Of a stretch of DNA of 64,000 nt, positions 1-24,173 are shown piece by piece. How positions within the stretch are numbered: the first letter of the stretch is position 1; each line of letters starts with the position of its first letter. The notes beneath the pieces were generated by a model, which saw only the letters and a program-made list of their open reading frames with translations, made no database searches and had not been told where the DNA came from. A program made the position numbers and the translations under genes. The stretch is from Nocardia donostiensis (GTDB lineage Bacteria > Actinomycetota > Actinomycetes > Mycobacteriales > Mycobacteriaceae): assembly GCF_002081715.1 (NCBI RefSeq), contig NZ_MUKP01000019.1:36843-100842 (forward strand). Direction: 5' to 3'.

Positions 1-1
1 G

Positions 2-274
2 AATGCGGAGCCGGTGTTCGGGCGCGACACCGCCGAGACGGCGATCCAGATGGTGCTCGACCGCTGCACCGCGGTTCGGCACAACGTCGTCACGGCGTTC
101 GAAGCGGAAACCGACGGCACCGCCACCGGTCTGTTCGAGCTCCGTATCCGGTTCGATCTGAAGAACGGCAAGGTGATCGAACTTCCCGGATGTATCTTCG
201 TAGCGGTCGACAGCGATGGACGGTTCGCCGAGCAGCGGCTGTACGCGGATATGAACCCGGTCTTCGCCGAGTGA
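2..274 (+). CDS. SnoaL-like / NTF2-fold protein, 3' end only
   Basis: The open frame runs into the window edge, so the true start lies outside; an internal GTG at 14 is unlikely to be the start. The visible 90 residues end in alternating strands (FELRIRFDLKNGKVIEL, then a terminal RLYADMNPVF), the usual C-terminal pattern of SnoaL/NTF2-like alpha+beta cone-fold proteins, which are small polyketide-cyclase-like or ketosteroid-isomerase-like enzymes or binding proteins. No catalytic residue can be assigned from the fragment. The gene ends 40 bases before the stop of the convergent Mut7-C gene. Confidence 0.55.
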   Translation, partial: NAEPVFGRDTAETAIQMVLDRCTAVRHNVVTAFEAETDGTATGLFELRIRFDLKNGKVIELPGCIFVAVDSDGRFAEQRLYADMNPVFAE

Positions 275-314
275 GCCACACCCGGGCCCGGACACCGTTC
301 TGCGCGGTCCGGGG

Positions 315-1034
315 TCACGGGTAGAACTCGCGCCGCGCCCGCTCGACCATCGCATCGATCCGGGCGTGGTGCGCTCCCTTCCAATACACCTGTCCGCAGT
401 TGCTGCATTCGGCGAAAGTGTCGAAACTTTCCGCCGTGCCGGCAGGCAGCCGTTCCCGCACCTCGTCCCCGGCGACCGTGACCAGCAGCCCATTGCAGGC
501 GGTGCAGCGCGTCCACGGCGCCAGTGGCGGGGCGAAACGGGACAGCACGTCGTCGAGTTGCTCACTGGGGCGATGACTGTAGACATAGGCGCCCGCGAAG
601 ATCTCGCGGCGGCGCAGCAGCCCCCGATCACGGGACAATACGATGCGCTGTTCAGCCGCCGAACGGGCCGCCAGCGCGGCATCGCCGATATCGGGTTTTT
701 CGTAGGCGGCGTCGACCCCGAGCAGCCGCAGCCGCCGGGCCAGGGTCCCGAGGTGGATATCGAGCAGGAACCGGATCGGGCCCGGCACCCGCTGGGGGCG
801 CGGTTTCGGCCCCACCGCGATCGTTTCCCCACCGCGCGGCAGGTACCCCGGCGGCACCTGCGCCGCATCGACTACCAGGGAGCCCACCTCGGTGAGCGGG
901 ACCCCCAACGATTCGACCAGATGCCCCAGTGTCGACACCCCATCGATCCTCGCCGCCGCCGGACCATGCCGTCGCCTCGCCGCGACAAAGGTATGGAGTT
1001 CGGGCGCTATCTCGATCGACACCTCACCGTTCAC
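315..1034 (-). CDS. Mut7-C RNase-domain protein with N-terminal ubiquitin-like domain
   Basis: The N-terminal ~90 residues resemble the ThiS/ubiquitin-like domain that precedes Mut7-C (ELHTFVAARRR, then a PRGGETIAVGPKPRP turn). The remainder is the PIN-like Mut7-C nuclease domain: FLLDIHLGTLARRLRLLGVD, VLSRDRGLL with acidic residues, and a C-terminal zinc ribbon with two CxxC pairs (CTAC and CSNC). Family members are about 240-250 residues, which fits a GTG start at 1034; the frame stays open to an ATG at 1124 but the added segment has no family counterpart. The role is probably RNA cleavage, with the substrate unknown. It is separated from the upstream acyltransferase gene by over 200 bases and is probably its own unit. 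Confidence 0.8.
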   Translation of the reverse strand: MNGEVSIEIAPELHTFVAARRRHGPAAARIDGVSTLGHLVESLGVPLTEVGSLVVDAAQVPPGYLPRGGETIAVGPKPRPQRVPGPIRFLLDIHLGTLARRLRLLGVDAAYEKPDIGDAALAARSAAEQRIVLSRDRGLLRRREIFAGAYVYSHRPSEQLDDVLSRFAPPLAPWTRCTACNGLLVTVAGDEVRERLPAGTAESFDTFAECSNCGQVYWKGAHHARIDAMVERARREFYP

Positions 1035-1254
1035 CGGGCCAGCATGCCCGTATCGGCGGAATAACGCCACGCACGCCCATCCGAGGAGGCGCGGAATCGA
1101 GATCGACGCCACCGATGCCATCACCGTGAGCCGGGCGCCCGATACCTGACGAATCCTGATTCGACACCGATCGCTGTTCTGCTCGGCCGTTCCGGTTCGG
1201 TGCAGTCGATCGAATCCGACACCGAGGGCGGATTCGACCGCTGCTCGCCGAGCG

Positions 1255-2619
1255 TCACTTCGCCGCGCCGACGGCGGCAGTCACCTCATGGATCGACTCG
1301 CGCAGTAGAGCGCAGTAATCGTCGAAGTCGGCGACGATATCGGGATCGCACGCCGCGGAGACGGTGAAGCTGTCCCCCGCGCCGACGAAGGAATGGGCCA
1401 GACCGATATCCGGATACACCGGCGGCAGCATGCCCGCGAAGCGGAACCGCCTGCCCAGCAACGACCATTCGGCGGTCGGCTCGCATTTGATGCTGGTCAG
1501 GATCGTGTGCGCGACCGCGGGCGCGGCAGGGTCGTCCGGCCACAGGGTGCCGAATCTGGCCCGGTACACCCGGCTGGGCAGCCGGTCCACCAATTCCAGA
1601 CGGTTGAGTTCGCGGCGGCTGGACGCCGAGCGGCGGCGGACCCGCAGGGTGGCGTCCACCGCCTCGGCGCGCCCGGCCAGGTCCGGCAGCGCCGGGGACA
1701 GGTCGACCACGTCGGCGCCGACACGGTTGACGCCCATCACCGTCGCCTCGGGTACGGCGATGGTCACATACGCTGCCAGATCGTCCGGGCAGGTTTCGCC
1801 GCGTTCGTCCAGATACCGCTGCATAGCGCGCGATATCGCGGTGAGACCGACGGCCGTCACGGTGACGCCCGGTATCCGGACGTCCTGCAACCGGAGAGGA
1901 AACGTCCGCATGGCGCGCTCCGGTCCGACCCGCCGGTTGAACACGGTCCGGCTGCGCGGCGGTGTGCTGGGCCCGCCGTCGTCTCCGTCGCGGTCGATCC
2001 GCCGGTTCTCGGCCCGGACTGCGGCGTTGAACTGCAGCACCTGCCACGGCCAGCGCAGCGCTCCGGCAATGGCGGCGCGGGTGAGCGGTGGGCGTTTCGC
2101 TGCGGGGCCGAGCCCGTCGATCCGCACGGGCTCGGGTGTTGCCGCGAACAACGCTTCCGACAGCGAGGTCATGGCCGGTCCCGCCATGAGCGCGTGGCTG
2201 ATGTGCATCATGACGACCGTTCCCGCGCCGGTCAGCGTGGGCACCCCCGACACCTCGGGGAACACGTGCAACTGCCAGGCACTGATTCGGGCGTCCAGTG
2301 GCTGCGACAGGACCGCGCCCATCCTGTCAAGGCAGCCGGGCCAGTCCAGCTCCCCGGGATGGGTGACGATATGGCTGTCGATCGGAGAGTCGTCGACACC
2401 CCAGAACGGGTGTGCGAATCCGCCGGGCACGTCGTGCACGCGTCTGCGCAACGGTTCCAGGACCTCGGCCCGTGCACTGAAGTGGCGGACGATCTCGTCG
2501 GCGGACGGTGCGCCGGTCTCGCTCTCGAACACCCACCACATCGGCCAGTCGGTGACCCGGCCCGAGTAGCGGAAGTAGTAGTAGGCGGCGTCGTTGGCCG
2601 CCAGCTGTGATTCGCGCAT
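1255..2619 (-). CDS. WS/DGAT-like acyltransferase with a degenerate active-site motif
   Basis: The 454-residue protein has the two-lobed layout of wax ester synthase/diacylglycerol acyltransferases. The N-lobe has a PLDARISAWQLHVF segment like the family's PLD..PLW motif, and the C-lobe is of the DUF1298 type (MGVNRVGADVV, LTSIKCEP). The catalytic HHxxxDG motif is replaced by SHALMAG (within HISHALMAG), so the first His and the Asp are missing. Canonical catalysis by the conserved His-His-Asp set is therefore doubtful, although the second His is kept. The gene follows the aldo/keto reductase by 30 bases in the NRPS operon, which suggests acylation of an NRPS-derived alcohol or amine. That role is inference. 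A non-catalytic or binding role is the alternative. Confidence 0.75.
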   Translation of the reverse strand: MRESQLAANDAAYYYFRYSGRVTDWPMWWVFESETGAPSADEIVRHFSARAEVLEPLRRRVHDVPGGFAHPFWGVDDSPIDSHIVTHPGELDWPGCLDRMGAVLSQPLDARISAWQLHVFPEVSGVPTLTGAGTVVMMHISHALMAGPAMTSLSEALFAATPEPVRIDGLGPAAKRPPLTRAAIAGALRWPWQVLQFNAAVRAENRRIDRDGDDGGPSTPPRSRTVFNRRVGPERAMRTFPLRLQDVRIPGVTVTAVGLTAISRAMQRYLDERGETCPDDLAAYVTIAVPEATVMGVNRVGADVVDLSPALPDLAGRAEAVDATLRVRRRSASSRRELNRLELVDRLPSRVYRARFGTLWPDDPAAPAVAHTILTSIKCEPTAEWSLLGRRFRFAGMLPPVYPDIGLAHSFVGAGDSFTVSAACDPDIVADFDDYCALLRESIHEVTAAVGAAK

Positions 2620-2649
2620 CCCGCTCTGCTTTCTCAGGTCCCGCCGCGC

Positions 2650-3570
2650 TCAGCCGCGAGACAGTTTCGGCAACCGGAACCGCTTACCGCGCGCCGGTGC
2701 GGGGGTGCTCACCTGGGACAGGGCCGCGAATTCCTCGTCGCTGAGAGTGATGGTCGCGGCGGCAGTGTTCTCCTCCAGATGCGCGACCTTGGAGGTGCCG
2801 GGGATGGGCAGTAGGACCGGGGAGCGGCGCAGCAGCCAGGCCAGCGCCAGCTGCGACGGCGTAGCGTCGTCACGGGCGAAGTCGTGCAGTGGCCCGCCGG
2901 GGCGGGCGAGATCGCCTGTGGCCATGGGGAACCACGGGATGAAGGCGATGTTGTTGGCTTCGGCGTAGTCGAGCAGATTCTCGGCATCGCGGTTGGCGAG
3001 GTTGTACAGGTTCTGCACCGAGACGATCTTCGCGATCTTACGGGCCTGCTCGACCTGGGCGACGGTCACCTCGGACAGGCCGATATGCCGAATCTTGCCC
3101 TCTTTCTGCAGCTCCACCAGTGCGCCGAGCTGGTCGGCGAGCGGCACCTTCGGGTCGATGCGGTGCAGCTGGTACAGGTCGATGCGTTCGACACCCAGAT
3201 GCCGCAGGCTCAGTTCCAGCTGCTGGCGCAGATATTCGGGGCGAGCCAACGGCAGCCATTCGCCAGGGCCCGGCCGGGCGAGTCCGGCTTTGGTCGCGAT
3301 CACCAGATCGTCAGGGTACGGGTGCAGCGCCTGATGAATCAGGCGTTCGGTGACGAACGGACCGTAGGAGTCGGCGGTATCGATGAAGGTGACACCGAGG
3401 TCGACCGCTCGGCGCAGCACCCGGATGGCCTCGTCCGGGTCCTTCGGCTCACCCCACACCCCCTCGCCGGTGAGCTGCATCGAGCCGAAACCGAGGCGGT
3501 GGACCGGCAGGTCGCCGCCGAGGGCGAAAGTGCCCGACGCGGCGGCGGGTGAGGTGGTTTGTTCGGTCAT
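2650..3570 (-). CDS. Aldo/keto reductase, probably part of the NRPS operon
   Basis: This 306-residue protein is a complete single-domain AKR barrel. The catalytic tetrad is readable: Asp and Tyr in DTADSYG, Lys in VIATKAG and His in LYQLHRID. The NADPH-binding C-terminal part has [14 protein letters not shown], the usual IPG.....H..EN signature. A good ribosome site (GGAAGGA, four bases before the ATG) supports the start. The gene lies about 50 bases downstream of the NRPS stop on the same strand. The NRPS ends in a reductase domain that should yield an aldehyde, so this AKR could reduce that aldehyde to the alcohol. This is an inference from position; AKRs are also common stand-alone detoxification enzymes. 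Confidence 0.88.
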   Translation of the reverse strand: MTEQTTSPAAASGTFALGGDLPVHRLGFGSMQLTGEGVWGEPKDPDEAIRVLRRAVDLGVTFIDTADSYGPFVTERLIHQALHPYPDDLVIATKAGLARPGPGEWLPLARPEYLRQQLELSLRHLGVERIDLYQLHRIDPKVPLADQLGALVELQKEGKIRHIGLSEVTVAQVEQARKIAKIVSVQNLYNLANRDAENLLDYAEANNIAFIPWFPMATGDLARPGGPLHDFARDDATPSQLALAWLLRRSPVLLPIPGTSKVAHLEENTAAATITLSDEEFAALSQVSTPAPARGKRFRLPKLSRG

Positions 3571-3620
3571 GTCGTCCTTCCAGAGTGGATGAGCGGGTCG
3601 TCCGGCTCGTTCTTACTTGC

Positions 3621-17819
<14,199 letters not shown>

Positions 17820-18443
17820 TCTTCTGTTGCACCCTCTCGCCTGTATGCCGACTCGCTCGCGTAAGTAGCACTTTCTGGCAGAAGCGCGGTGTCGAGCGAG
17901 CAATCATATTGCCGTGAGCCAAACGTCCTGAGTACGAGCGAAAACCCGCACCTGTCCCCCGTGACGAAAATACGAACGCCCGGCGCGCCGAGGGCGGGCC
18001 CGAGAACTTTCCCTCCCCCGAGTCGCTGGCCAAGAGCATAGTGTGGCGCAGCGCCGACTCGCACATCACGCAGGTGGGGACCCTTCGAACCGGGCAACGC
18101 ACCGACGGCGAACCATACGACCGGATCGTAGCCGGTCACCTGACCACGACGCGGGACCTGCGCGCGGAGGAGCCGCCGTTCATCGCACGCTGCGCGTACT
18201 GCACCTCCGGCCCGAAGGCAGGTATAGACGTCGACTCGTGTCTGACCTCACCACACCTCCTGTTCGCGCTGTCTGTGCCGGTCGCCGACCATATCATCCG
18301 GGTGCGACGGTCCTGATGCGCTGCATCGGCTCCGGCCTTTGGTTACGGTCGGCCACTGTGAGCATCGTCGCCATATGCCGCGCCGCCGGGCGAGGCGGGC
18401 ATCGCCGTACCCCTGGCCGGTCCTGCCGCAACACGGGGGGTCG
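17820..18443. other. Divergent intergenic region between NRPS and rnz
   Basis: These 624 bases separate the divergent NRPS and RNase Z genes and should hold both promoters. Several short open frames cross it, but none has a ribosome site, recognisable domain or convincing protein-like composition. A GAGAGGG motif lies about 13 bases upstream of the NRPS ATG. I see no clear operator or riboswitch. Confidence 0.5.
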
Positions 18444-19364
18444 ATGATGTCGCAGCGTGAACTCGTCGTGCTCGGCACCGCCAGCCAAGTGCCGACCAAA
18501 CATCGCAACCACAACGGTTACCTGCTGCGCTGGGGGCGGGAAGGCGTGCTGTTCGATCCTGGGGAAGGCACTCAGCGGCAGATGACGTTCGCGGGCGTGT
18601 CGGCCAGCGATATCACCCGGATCGCGCTCACCCATTTCCACGGCGATCATTGCCTCGGCCTGCCGGGCATCGTGCAACGCATCAACCTGGACCAGGTCGC
18701 CCACCCGGTGGAGGTGTATTACCCGGCTTCGGGGCAGATGTATTTCGACCGGTTGTGCGCAGCAACCCCGTTTCGCCAGACGGTGGAGCTGCACCCGCAT
18801 CCGGTGACCGGTCCAGGGCCCCTGGCGGCGCCCGACGCGCCTTTCGTCATCGAAACCGCGCCGCTGTCGCATTCTGTCGATGCCATCGGCTACCGGCTGA
18901 CCGAACCCGACACCCGGCGTATGCTGCCGGACCGCCTCGCCGCGCTCGGCGTGCACGGCCCCCTGATCGGGCAGCTACAACGTGACGGATCGATCCGGCA
19001 CAACGGCCGCACCATCACCCTCGCCGAGGTCAGCGAGCACCGCGCCGGTCAGAGCTTCGCTTTCGTCATGGACACCCGGATGTGCCCCGGTGTGCTGCAC
19101 CTGGCCACCGGCGTCGACATGCTGGTCATCGAGGCAACCTTCCTCGACGAGGACGCTCACCTCGCGGACGAATACGGCCACCTCACCGCGGGCGGAGCCG
19201 CCCGCGCCGCCGCGGAAGCCGGCGCACACACCCTCGTGTTGACCCACTTCTCCCAGCGCTACCGGACCCTCGACGCGCACCGCACCGAAGCCGCCCGGTA
19301 TTTCCCCGGCCCCATCGTCGGCGCCGAAGACCTGAACCGCATACCGCTCCCACCACGTCGGTGA
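18444..19364 (+). CDS. rnz: Ribonuclease Z
   Basis: This ~306-residue metallo-beta-lactamase-fold endonuclease processes tRNA 3' ends. The zinc-binding HxHxDH motif is present as [13 protein letters not shown]. Downstream zinc ligands appear in [16 protein letters not shown] and LTHFSQRY, and the start segment [23 protein letters not shown] is typical of the bacterial RNase Z/ElaC family. The open frame extends about 35 codons upstream, but a GGGGGG tract just before tandem ATGs at 18444/18447 and the family start favour this position. It stands alone, divergent from the NRPS. Confidence 0.93.
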   Translation: MMSQRELVVLGTASQVPTKHRNHNGYLLRWGREGVLFDPGEGTQRQMTFAGVSASDITRIALTHFHGDHCLGLPGIVQRINLDQVAHPVEVYYPASGQMYFDRLCAATPFRQTVELHPHPVTGPGPLAAPDAPFVIETAPLSHSVDAIGYRLTEPDTRRMLPDRLAALGVHGPLIGQLQRDGSIRHNGRTITLAEVSEHRAGQSFAFVMDTRMCPGVLHLATGVDMLVIEATFLDEDAHLADEYGHLTAGGAARAAAEAGAHTLVLTHFSQRYRTLDAHRTEAARYFPGPIVGAEDLNRIPLPPRR

Positions 19365-19591
19365 CCCCGGCGCCGTTCGCACCACAGCGGTCGTCAACGC
19401 CATGGCGCCCGGCGACACCACCCCGGATCATGCGTTCTACGGGATGTGGTCACGCCGTAGGATCCTGACAGCGAGGCCGGCCTGGCGGACGAAGTAGTCT
19501 CCCGCCCCTGAACGTGGTCGTAGCCGCTGAGACACCGACCGGAACTGCTCGCGCCGGAACCTACGGTGCGGGCAGTTCTCGGGGGTTCCGA

Positions 19592-22000
19592 TCACCGCTG
19601 CGGTTTCTCCGGGCCTTCCTTCCCGTTCCTCGCTCCCACCTCAGCGAACGCGGTCGCATAGCGGGTGCCGACGACGAGGAGCAGAATGCCGACGGCCAGG
19701 AACGCCGCGACGCGGATCAGGCCGTCGAGGGTGGCCAGATCGAACAGGAACAGTTTCGCCAGCGCAGCGGCCGTGACCAGCAGCCCGGAGCCGAGCGCGA
19801 CCTTGGCAACGGCGGCTTCCGCGGCAAGGTTGCGCAGACCATGCAGCAGGGCTCCGGTCGCCCCGGCCATCCACATGATCGTGGCGATACTGTGGCCGAT
19901 GACGAAACCGTTGTCGGCGCCGCTCGTCGTGCCGATCGCCACAGTGGCGGCGGTCACAAGGTAGAGCATCACCGCGCTGGCCGCGACCCACAGCAGCGAT
20001 TCCCCGGTGACACCCGCGGACCAGGCGGGAATTCTGGGCAGCGCCCACCAGCCGACCGCGACCACGGCCAGCCCTGTTACGGCCGCGATCGCTGTCGTCG
20101 TCCCGAGTTCCTGCTCGGCGAGGCGTTGCAGCGCCAGCGTTTCCGGGCTCGCCGTGGCGAGGAACGCGAGACCGCCGAGGGTCGTGAACGCCGCACCGAG
20201 CGCGGCCCCGACCGTGGACCGCAGCTGACCTGCGGCGCCCAGGAAGCCGAGCGCGACCAGGAACAGGGCGATCGGCAAGGTTGCACCGTCGGTGACGGCC
20301 ACGCAAGCCTCCAGTAGCGCGAACGCCCCTGTCACTGCCGCCGCAGTAGCCGTATGCCCGGGGATCCGCACTTTGTTACGGACTCCCGGCAGCGCCGCGC
20401 TCACCGCGACAGCCAGCAGCACCACCGCGTATACGGCCGCGATGAGCACAGCTGTGCGCCGTTCGAACAGCGCGACCACGGTGAGCAGTGGCGCTGCGGC
20501 GGCCGCGAAGGTCAGCGTGGCCATGATGTCCGTGGGGCGGTGGCGCACCACGACCACGGTGCCAACCACCCCGACCACCGCCACCGCGGCCGCCGCGGCA
20601 AGCAACAGGTAGAGCTGGTCCCGCGCCGGAGTAGCGACAGCCGCGGCAGCGATGCTCGACAAGGTGGCCAGCACCGCGGGCAGCGTGCGGGCAATATGCA
20701 GCAATGGCCAGTCGCGGCCGGTCTGCACCGGAACACACGCCAGTTGCAGCACGATCAGGAAAGCCAGCAGTACCAGATCGGTCGTGATGAACGCCGAGAA
20801 CACTCCCGCTCCCGCCACCACCAGCACCGCGAACGGCTGAGACCGCCACTGCACCGCGAGCCCGACCCCGACCGCAGCCACCGCCGCGGCCGCGGCGAGC
20901 CCCGGCACCGGATGCAGCCAGTGATAGATCGAGGTCACGGCGACCACATCCAGGTACGCGCCCGCTACACCGGTAGCGGCCAAAGCGATACCGCCCACCC
21001 GTCCCCCTGGCCGCTTGTACACCCGGAACCCCGCTGCGACCAGCCCCGCCGAGAACACCGCCCCCGCGGCAACCCTGGGTACCGGCCCGAACAGTCCCGC
21101 CTGCGCCGCCAGCACGAGCAGCATCACCACCCCGATCAAAGTGACCGCGACACCGGCGACAGCCAGTACCCAGCTGATCACACCGTCACGCTGCCACCAT
21201 GGAGTACGGGCCGGCGCCTGCTGACGGCTACCGGGCGGCGGGACCGTGCCGGGCCGGGCAGCATGGCCTCCCGCGGCACCCGTCGGGACTGGATGAGGCG
21301 GGAGATAGGGAGGCTGATATCGCGACCTCCAGGCAGGGGAGGCAGGCGGCGCGGAATACGGGCGCGACGGCCATGTCGGCATCGGCCCCCAGGGCGGCAC
21401 CGCTGCGGGACCGCTACCGGCCGTGCCGGCCGGAGGGATGCTGGGTGCCCCGGGAACCGCGCTCGCATCTCTCGGTTCAGTGCCTCCTGTCGGAGGCCAC
21501 GACGATGTTCTGCCTGGGAACCGTTCGGCGGAGCCCGTCGCATCACCGCATTCGGCAGAGCCCGTCGACCCGCTGACACCTGCGGCGCTGTCCTGGTTCG
21601 ACGGCGTCGGCGCGGCCATTTCCGGGGCAGCAGGAGTGCACGGAGGGGCCGCCGCGTCTTCCGTCACCGCAGATGAGGCGGACCGGTCGCCGCGCGCGTC
21701 TCTCGCGATCCCGGACTGCTCGTCGGCTGCCGGGCACGCAGGGTCCGCGCCGAGGTTCGAATCCAGAGCTTCACCGGCTCCTGACACCGCGCCCGTCGGC
21801 ACACCCGCATCGTCCCGGGCAGCAGGTTCGGTCGTGGTGGTCGGCGGGAAAGCCAGACGACGGCCGCTCGACGCCAGCACCTGCGTGTGCAGCAATTCCA
21901 GGTCGCGTCCGAGCACACCCATCTGTGTTCCCAGCTCGCTGAACTCGCCGGACAGGCGAGCGACCAGGGCCGGATCGATCGAGGTTGTCATGCTTTTCAT
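19592..22000 (-). CDS. DUF2339-like polytopic membrane protein
   Basis: The protein is about 800 residues. The N-terminus is a short helical segment (ARLSGEFSELGTQMGVLGRDLELLHTQ, probably coiled-coil) followed by ~220 residues of low-complexity Pro/Ala/Ser/Gly. The remaining ~530 residues form about 14-16 hydrophobic transmembrane segments with few charges. This arrangement is that of DUF2339 proteins of actinobacteria, whose function is unknown. Nested ATGs at 22039, 22000 and 21991 leave the start uncertain; 22000 places the helix near the N-terminus. It lies downstream of the two-component pair on the same strand with a gap of ~90 bases, so it may be cotranscribed or controlled by it. Confidence 0.75.
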   Translation of the reverse strand: MKSMTTSIDPALVARLSGEFSELGTQMGVLGRDLELLHTQVLASSGRRLAFPPTTTTEPAARDDAGVPTGAVSGAGEALDSNLGADPACPAADEQSGIARDARGDRSASSAVTEDAAAPPCTPAAPEMAAPTPSNQDSAAGVSGSTGSAECGDATGSAERFPGRTSSWPPTGGTEPRDASAVPGAPSIPPAGTAGSGPAAVPPWGPMPTWPSRPYSAPPASPAWRSRYQPPYLPPHPVPTGAAGGHAARPGTVPPPGSRQQAPARTPWWQRDGVISWVLAVAGVAVTLIGVVMLLVLAAQAGLFGPVPRVAAGAVFSAGLVAAGFRVYKRPGGRVGGIALAATGVAGAYLDVVAVTSIYHWLHPVPGLAAAAAVAAVGVGLAVQWRSQPFAVLVVAGAGVFSAFITTDLVLLAFLIVLQLACVPVQTGRDWPLLHIARTLPAVLATLSSIAAAAVATPARDQLYLLLAAAAAVAVVGVVGTVVVVRHRPTDIMATLTFAAAAAPLLTVVALFERRTAVLIAAVYAVVLLAVAVSAALPGVRNKVRIPGHTATAAAVTGAFALLEACVAVTDGATLPIALFLVALGFLGAAGQLRSTVGAALGAAFTTLGGLAFLATASPETLALQRLAEQELGTTTAIAAVTGLAVVAVGWWALPRIPAWSAGVTGESLLWVAASAVMLYLVTAATVAIGTTSGADNGFVIGHSIATIMWMAGATGALLHGLRNLAAEAAVAKVALGSGLLVTAAALAKLFLFDLATLDGLIRVAAFLAVGILLLVVGTRYATAFAEVGARNGKEGPEKPQR

Positions 22001-22093
22001 GCTCGGCCGCACAGCGGCGTCCGGCATGAGTAGAAACACTCGGTGCTGATGCGAGAACTACGCGATTTCTGCCGGAACACGTGCAGCAGAGCC

Positions 22094-22765
22094 CTATTCG
22101 AGCCCCTGCTCGATGGCGTACCTGGTGAGCTCGACACGATTGGCCAACTGGAGTTTACGCAGGGTGGCCTGCACATGGTTTTCGACCGTGCGATGACTCA
22201 CCCCGAGCCGTACCCCGATCTGCTTGGCGGACAGCCCCTTGGCGACCATCCGCAGTACCTCGGTTTCGCGTTCGGTCAGCGCGGGCCGCTGCGGTTCCCC
22301 CGGCTCGGCGGCGGCGGTGGCCATCCTGCGGTATTCGCCGAGCACCAGACCGGCCAAACCCGGAGTGAACACCGGTTGCCCGGCGGCCGTCGCGCGCACC
22401 GCGTCGATCAGTTCCGCCGCGGACGCACTCTTCACCAGGTAACCGGAGGCGCCCGCCTTGATCGCCTCGAGCACGTCGTCGCGTTCGGCCGAAGCCGACA
22501 GCACCAGCACCCGACTGTCCGGCGACACTCGCAGCACGTCGGCGGTGGCCTGCGCGCCGCCACCATCGGGCAGCGACATATCCATCAGCACTACCGTCGG
22601 CCGCACCGCGGCGGCCCGCCGGATCGCCGACCCGACACCGTCGGCGGTCGCGGAAATATCGAATCCTGCCTCGGCGAGGTCACGGGACACTCCGTCACGC
22701 CACATCGGGTGGTCGTCGACCACCATCACCGAAATCCGCTCGGCTGCGGCAGCATCGGTCGCCAT
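22094..22765 (-). CDS. NarL/LuxR-type response regulator
   Basis: The 223-residue protein has an N-terminal receiver domain with the acidic pocket in VVDDHPMW, the phospho-acceptor Asp in VLMDMSLPDGGG and the Lys in YLVKSA. The C-terminal LuxR helix-turn-helix reads LTERETEVLRMVAKGLSAKQIG then VSHRTVENHVQATLRKL. It lies 72 bases downstream of the sensor kinase on the same strand and is its obvious partner. The pair resembles the MacR/MacS arrangement of actinobacteria. Targets are not visible; the DUF2339-like gene immediately downstream is a candidate. Confidence 0.92.
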   Translation of the reverse strand: MATDAAAAERISVMVVDDHPMWRDGVSRDLAEAGFDISATADGVGSAIRRAAAVRPTVVLMDMSLPDGGGAQATADVLRVSPDSRVLVLSASAERDDVLEAIKAGASGYLVKSASAAELIDAVRATAAGQPVFTPGLAGLVLGEYRRMATAAAEPGEPQRPALTERETEVLRMVAKGLSAKQIGVRLGVSHRTVENHVQATLRKLQLANRVELTRYAIEQGLE

Positions 22766-22837
22766 GGCTGCTCCTCCCGCAGTCGACGCACCGGATCAGG
22801 CCACCCTCATCGTGCCAGATTCGCAGCGGGTGCGTCT

Positions 22838-24004
22838 TCAGGTACGCGGCACCCGGAATTCCCACTCGGTACCCTCGCCCGTGATCCCCTCGGTCAGCAG
22901 TTCGGCGGTTCCGCCCAGTGCGGCGATACGGCCGGTGATGGAGCGCGCCACACCCATCCTGCCTTCCGCTTCCGCCTCGGCCAGCCTGCCCGGCGGGATA
23001 CCGGTGCCGTCGTCGCGCACGCTGACGATCAGCTCCGTACCGGTGTCTTCCAGCAGCACATACGCGGTGGCGTCCGGCCCGGCATGTACCTCGACGTTGG
23101 TGAGTGCAGCCGCCACCGCCGCGGCGATCTCGTTCGCCGTCCAGCGTCCCGCGCGCACCGGCTCGCCCGGTGTCGAAACGACCACTGTCGGGGTGGCGTG
23201 TGCGGTCAACAGCGGACGCAGATCTACCTCCCGGCCTCCCGCGTCGCCGCGCCCGCCTTGTTCGGAGAGCAATACCCGCAACGCCACCTCCTGCTCCCCC
23301 GCCCGCTGCGCCAATTCCATGGCAGGCCCGCCGATCGCGCTACCGCGACGTGTGATGTAGCTGAGGACCTGGAGTACGCCGTCGTGCACCTCACGCGCCA
23401 GCCGTTCCCGTTCTTCGGCGGCCGCGGTCATCCGCACGGCCCGCTGTAACTGCGTCTGCGCCCGGCGCGCGGTATCGGCGGCGAGCCCCAACGCCAACCC
23501 CACCGACACCAGCACCGGGGCCGTCGCATCACTCCACACGTCCTCGCCCCACTGTTCCCGCACGGTGATGATCACCGCCGTGATCAGCAGGCCGGAAGCA
23601 ACCCCCAGCACCGGGCCGCGCAGGATCGCTGCGGAGATCACCGCGTTCGCCGCCCACATGGTGGTCGGCAGGGTCTGGTGTCCGTGATACCAGTCGTAGT
23701 CGGCGACCAGCCTGGTCGCGGCGATCAACCCGATCACCACCAGATGATCGCCGACCACCACCCACCTGCGTATTCGCGTGGCATCCTGGCCCTCCCACCG
23801 CGACAGCAGCAGCGCCGACACCCCCGACCAGATCACCATGAACGCGATGAAAACCCAGCTCAGCTGCTGGTTCTGGTAGTGCGGCACCGAGGCGATCTGC
23901 TGGCCGACCGCATACAGCAGCGTGACCAACCGGAACGCCTGCACCGCCCGCCACAGCGGGGCGACGGCCGCATCGGCCGGGTTGAGCTCGTTCGGCGGGC
24001 TCAT
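22838..24004 (-). CDS. MacS-like sensor histidine kinase
   Basis: This 388-residue membrane kinase has about five to six N-terminal transmembrane segments (residues ~20-170). A HisKA_3-type dimerisation box follows, with the phospho-acceptor His in ERERLAREVHDGVLQVLSY, and then a degenerate HATPase domain (NEIAAAVAAALTNVEVHA as the N box, VRDDGTGIPPG as the G1 box). An AGGAGAG site five bases before the ATG supports the start. It is divergent from the phosphodiesterase gene and upstream of its response regulator. The signal is unknown; the polytopic sensor suggests a membrane or envelope cue. Confidence 0.92.
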   Translation of the reverse strand: MSPPNELNPADAAVAPLWRAVQAFRLVTLLYAVGQQIASVPHYQNQQLSWVFIAFMVIWSGVSALLLSRWEGQDATRIRRWVVVGDHLVVIGLIAATRLVADYDWYHGHQTLPTTMWAANAVISAAILRGPVLGVASGLLITAVIITVREQWGEDVWSDATAPVLVSVGLALGLAADTARRAQTQLQRAVRMTAAAEERERLAREVHDGVLQVLSYITRRGSAIGGPAMELAQRAGEQEVALRVLLSEQGGRGDAGGREVDLRPLLTAHATPTVVVSTPGEPVRAGRWTANEIAAAVAAALTNVEVHAGPDATAYVLLEDTGTELIVSVRDDGTGIPPGRLAEAEAEGRMGVARSITGRIAALGGTAELLTEGITGEGTEWEFRVPRT

Positions 24005-24173
24005 AGGTTCTCTCCTATTTCACCGTGCCGGGAGCCCGTGCTCGCGGCCCACGGACCCGATACTCGTCGAGTATGCGGCCTCCCACCAGCCGTACGGTCG
24101 TACTTGGCCCTGCTCCCCTGGCCTCGGAATGCGGCTGAGCAGCGCGTCGCTGAGTGCGTGGTACACCGGAGCA

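Noticed and set aside
18041..18447. Short plus-strand frames upstream of rnz
   Set aside because: They overlap each other in different frames, have no ribosome sites or domains, and sit where promoters are expected.
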